A stretch of 64,000 bases of DNA from Opisthocomus hoazin (taxonomy: Eukaryota > Chordata > Aves > Opisthocomiformes > Opisthocomidae), in NCBI RefSeq assembly GCF_030867145.1, contig NC_134433.1, positions 9,065,216-9,129,215 of the forward strand, read 5' to 3'. Below the pieces are notes generated by a model. It had not been told where the DNA came from, made no database searches, and saw only the letters and a list, made by a program, of their open reading frames with translations. Shown here piece after piece: positions 61,815-64,000 of the stretch. The stretch's first letter is position 1; every line of letters begins with the position of its first letter. The position numbers and the translations under genes are program-made.

Positions 61815-61965
61815 AAGTAACGGGAGCCTGGAGATCTGAGCTCTGTTTCTGGCTCTGCCTTTAGCTCTTTTCAGTCTTGAGCAAAGTCATTTGACCTCCA
61901 GTCTCCAGTCTCTCAGTTCATGAAATAGGAAGAGTATTAGCTTCCTACAGATGTCTCTAATAATT
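61815..61965 (+). mobile_element. MIR-like SINE
   Basis: GGGAGCCTGGAGATCTGAGC, then CTGTTTCTGGCTCTGCCTTTAGCT, then GTCTTGAGCAAAGTCATTTGACCTC, then CTCAGTTCATGAAATAGGAAGAG, match in order the head, core and tail of MIR in direct orientation. Confidence 0.7.
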
Positions 61966-64000
61966 TGCCAGAGTCATGTCTTTTCTAATCACCTGTGTTT
62001 AATATCTCCTAGGGCCTTGCAAAGTCAGTGAAGGCTGAAGCAGCAAATTTTGCATGCAACCGAAAACAAAATGCTCTTGGACAGTTAGACTTGAAGACTG
62101 CAAAGAGCTTCTGAAGAGGCTAACCCAAACCAGGAGAATGGGTCAGAAAACCACTGGTGCCTTTTAGTGCTGTTAAATACTGATAAATGGTGTATCCCAG
62201 CTTGTCAGGAGAGGGAACTTAGTGCATTTGGAACAAGAGGCCAAGCAAGGCTCTCAGCAGACAGCCTGGAGCTGCAATAAACTGCCAGGGTGGGGGTCCA
62301 GCTGTGCCGTTTGGCTTTCCACACACAGCTGAGGGTGATCACTCAGATTAAAGGGCAGGGCAGCCTCAGAGCACTGCCCGGTGTTTTGGGTATGCTGCAG
62401 TTCCTGACTGCTTTCCCAGGAGAACGGTGACTTTGAGACAATTTGTAGCCCTGCTGAGAGGGGAGATCAGAGAGTAAAAGCCTCTTTTTTTGTTACCCTA
62501 TCAGGCTGAGCAGAGTTTTCCTGAGGACTGACTTGGAGCAAAACGACTCAGTGGCTGAACGTCCTAGGGTGAGCTGCTGGGAGATGTGTGTTTTCTTGGG
62601 GGTGGGTGATGGGAAGAGAAGAAATTCCCCTTGCTGAGGGTGAGGAGACACTGAAGAGAAGGGTGCTCAGGCTGACTTGAGCCAGGGCTGAGGACAGAGG
62701 ACCCTGTTACGTCCTAGCTCCAGGCACTGCGGGCTTTTTGTAAATAAATAGTGACTGGTTTTGAGTGGGCTTAGGCAGCTTAATGCTGCTAGACCAGAAC
62801 TTCTGAGCTCGCTTCGAGCCCAGAGAGTGCTGATCCATTGCCTCCTCCAGCCCTGGGTCTGGGGCACCCTGAGGGCAGCTGTGGGGGAACCCCAGGGAGG
62901 CTGTGCTGTGCTCAGCTTCAGTGCAGTCTACACCCCTGCCTCCTTCTATGATTTGCTCCAGTGATTAATGACAGCGGCTGTTTAAAAACCTGGTGCCTCA
63001 TTTGCAGTCTAAACTTGTCTGGCTACAGGCTCCAGCCAGGGGCTATTTATCTCTGTGTGCAGGCTCTGGAGGTGGGTGCTGTGGGGGAAGGGGTAGGTGC
63101 TCACCCGTGGGTGGTGGATGAACCTAGCCATTTTTCCAGCTGCAGAATCTTGCAGGGATCATCTTGTCCCTGAGGGGAGGAGGTCTCTGCCTTTGCAGAG
63201 CCCCACAGGGAAGCCCCAGGCTCCAAGGATACCCCAGCAAGTTTTGCTTTTGGTGGTGAATCAGGACTGTCTTTGGGTGGCTGCACAAACAGCGACGGAG
63301 CAGAGGGGTTACTGTGAGCTTGCAGGATCTGAGGGTAAAAACTTAGAAACACTGTTGTGTTGCCTCAAAAATTAAAACCCTCCTTATGGTGTTTGGTTCA
63401 GTTGCTAGCCCAGTCAGTGAGCTGCAACAGCCCAGGTTCCTCTGGAGCTGAGCAGGGGCTGCTGAAAGGCCAGGAAACGGGGTCTGTGACACTGTCACCA
63501 AATGGGAGATATACAAGGGCTTCAAACTCAAATTCAGCCGTTGTAGAGAGAGGGAGCGTCGTTGCTGGCTTTCTTCTCGGGCCTTTGCAAAACACCCACA
63601 TCCTTCCATGCCTGCAAAAACATTTCTCCTGTCTGTGGCTGGGGTTGGCTGTGTGATTCCCCAAGCTCCCGGCCATCCTGGGTGCTTGCGCGTGGTGCCA
63701 AAACAAGCAGGCTGCACATACTGAAGCAGGGATTACTTTTTCACTGGTTACCTTGTGAATGAAGCACCTTAAAAATGATTTACTTCCTACTTTATCTGTG
63801 TAACTTCTGCAGAGCAAGCGTGGCAGCAGCTGTTGAGTGCTTGGGGTGCGCTGAAGTGCGGTGGGTTCCCTCAAACTGGCTCTCGGTTAGTCAGGCAGAC
63901 TCGGAGTTTGGCAATCTGTGCCAGCAACGTTTTGGGTTTGGGATGGGGGCTCGGGCTCCCCGGCTGCGCTCCCTGCCTGCTGCCAGGCTAGCCGGAGCCC
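61966..64000. other. Right end of the window, rising GC
   Basis: No gene is recognised. G+C rises from about 62.2 kb, and CpG becomes frequent in the last 200 bases (about 63.8-64.0 kb). This may be the edge of another CpG island belonging to a gene outside the window. Overlapping open frames on both strands at 63.1-63.9 kb contradict each other and have no known pattern. Confidence 0.4.

Noticed and set aside
63930-64000. Possible start codon (ATGGGGGCTCGG) of a new gene at the right edge
   Set aside because: Only about 60 bases remain, with no recognisable signal peptide or family similarity.

Overview
The window looks like nuclear DNA from a bird. Two things support this. Two well-preserved chicken-repeat-1 (CR1) LINE 3' ends carry the avian terminal ATTCTGTG/ATTCTATG-type repeats (24.6-25.0 kb and 43.6-44.0 kb), and a short class II-type solo retroviral LTR with a 6-bp target duplication lies at 33.35-33.63 kb. 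Codon-level similarity to known vertebrate proteins identifies two spliced protein genes, both on the minus strand. The species cannot be told from the sequence alone.

Left part (1-24 kb): the 5' end of RABEP1 (rabaptin-5, an endosomal Rab4/Rab5 effector). Exon 1 lies in a strong CpG island at 23.1-24.6 kb. An 18.5-kb intron 1 follows, then exons 2 (5144-5272), 3 (2776-2979) and 4 (1359-1519). Reading phases join without a gap and give residues 1-176, all predicted coiled coil after a short proline-rich start. The gene runs off the left edge. Exon 4 appears to end at a GC rather than a GT splice donor.

Middle (25-45 kb): about 20 kb between the genes with no coding exon I can recognise. It holds CR1 copies, old MIR-like SINE remnants and the solo LTR.

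Second gene (45.0-48.6 kb): a complete IFT22 (RABL5), the atypical small GTPase of the intraflagellar transport B complex. It has five coding exons and 186 codons within 2.5 kb, and starts in a second CpG island at 48.0-49.2 kb. Its promoter has a near-consensus RFX X-box, a CCAAT box, GC boxes and an E-box. A 27-copy TCCCTC hexanucleotide array lies about 180 bp upstream of the start codon.

Right part (49.2-64 kb): no gene recognised. It holds ancient CR1/L3-type LINE remnants and MIR-like SINEs, with CpG rising again in the last 200 bases.

The two genes have unrelated roles (early endosome tethering and ciliary transport) and separate CpG-island promoters. I see no coding system new to biology here. 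The points most worth checking are the GC-AG intron, the promoter repeat and X-box of IFT22, and the LTR.
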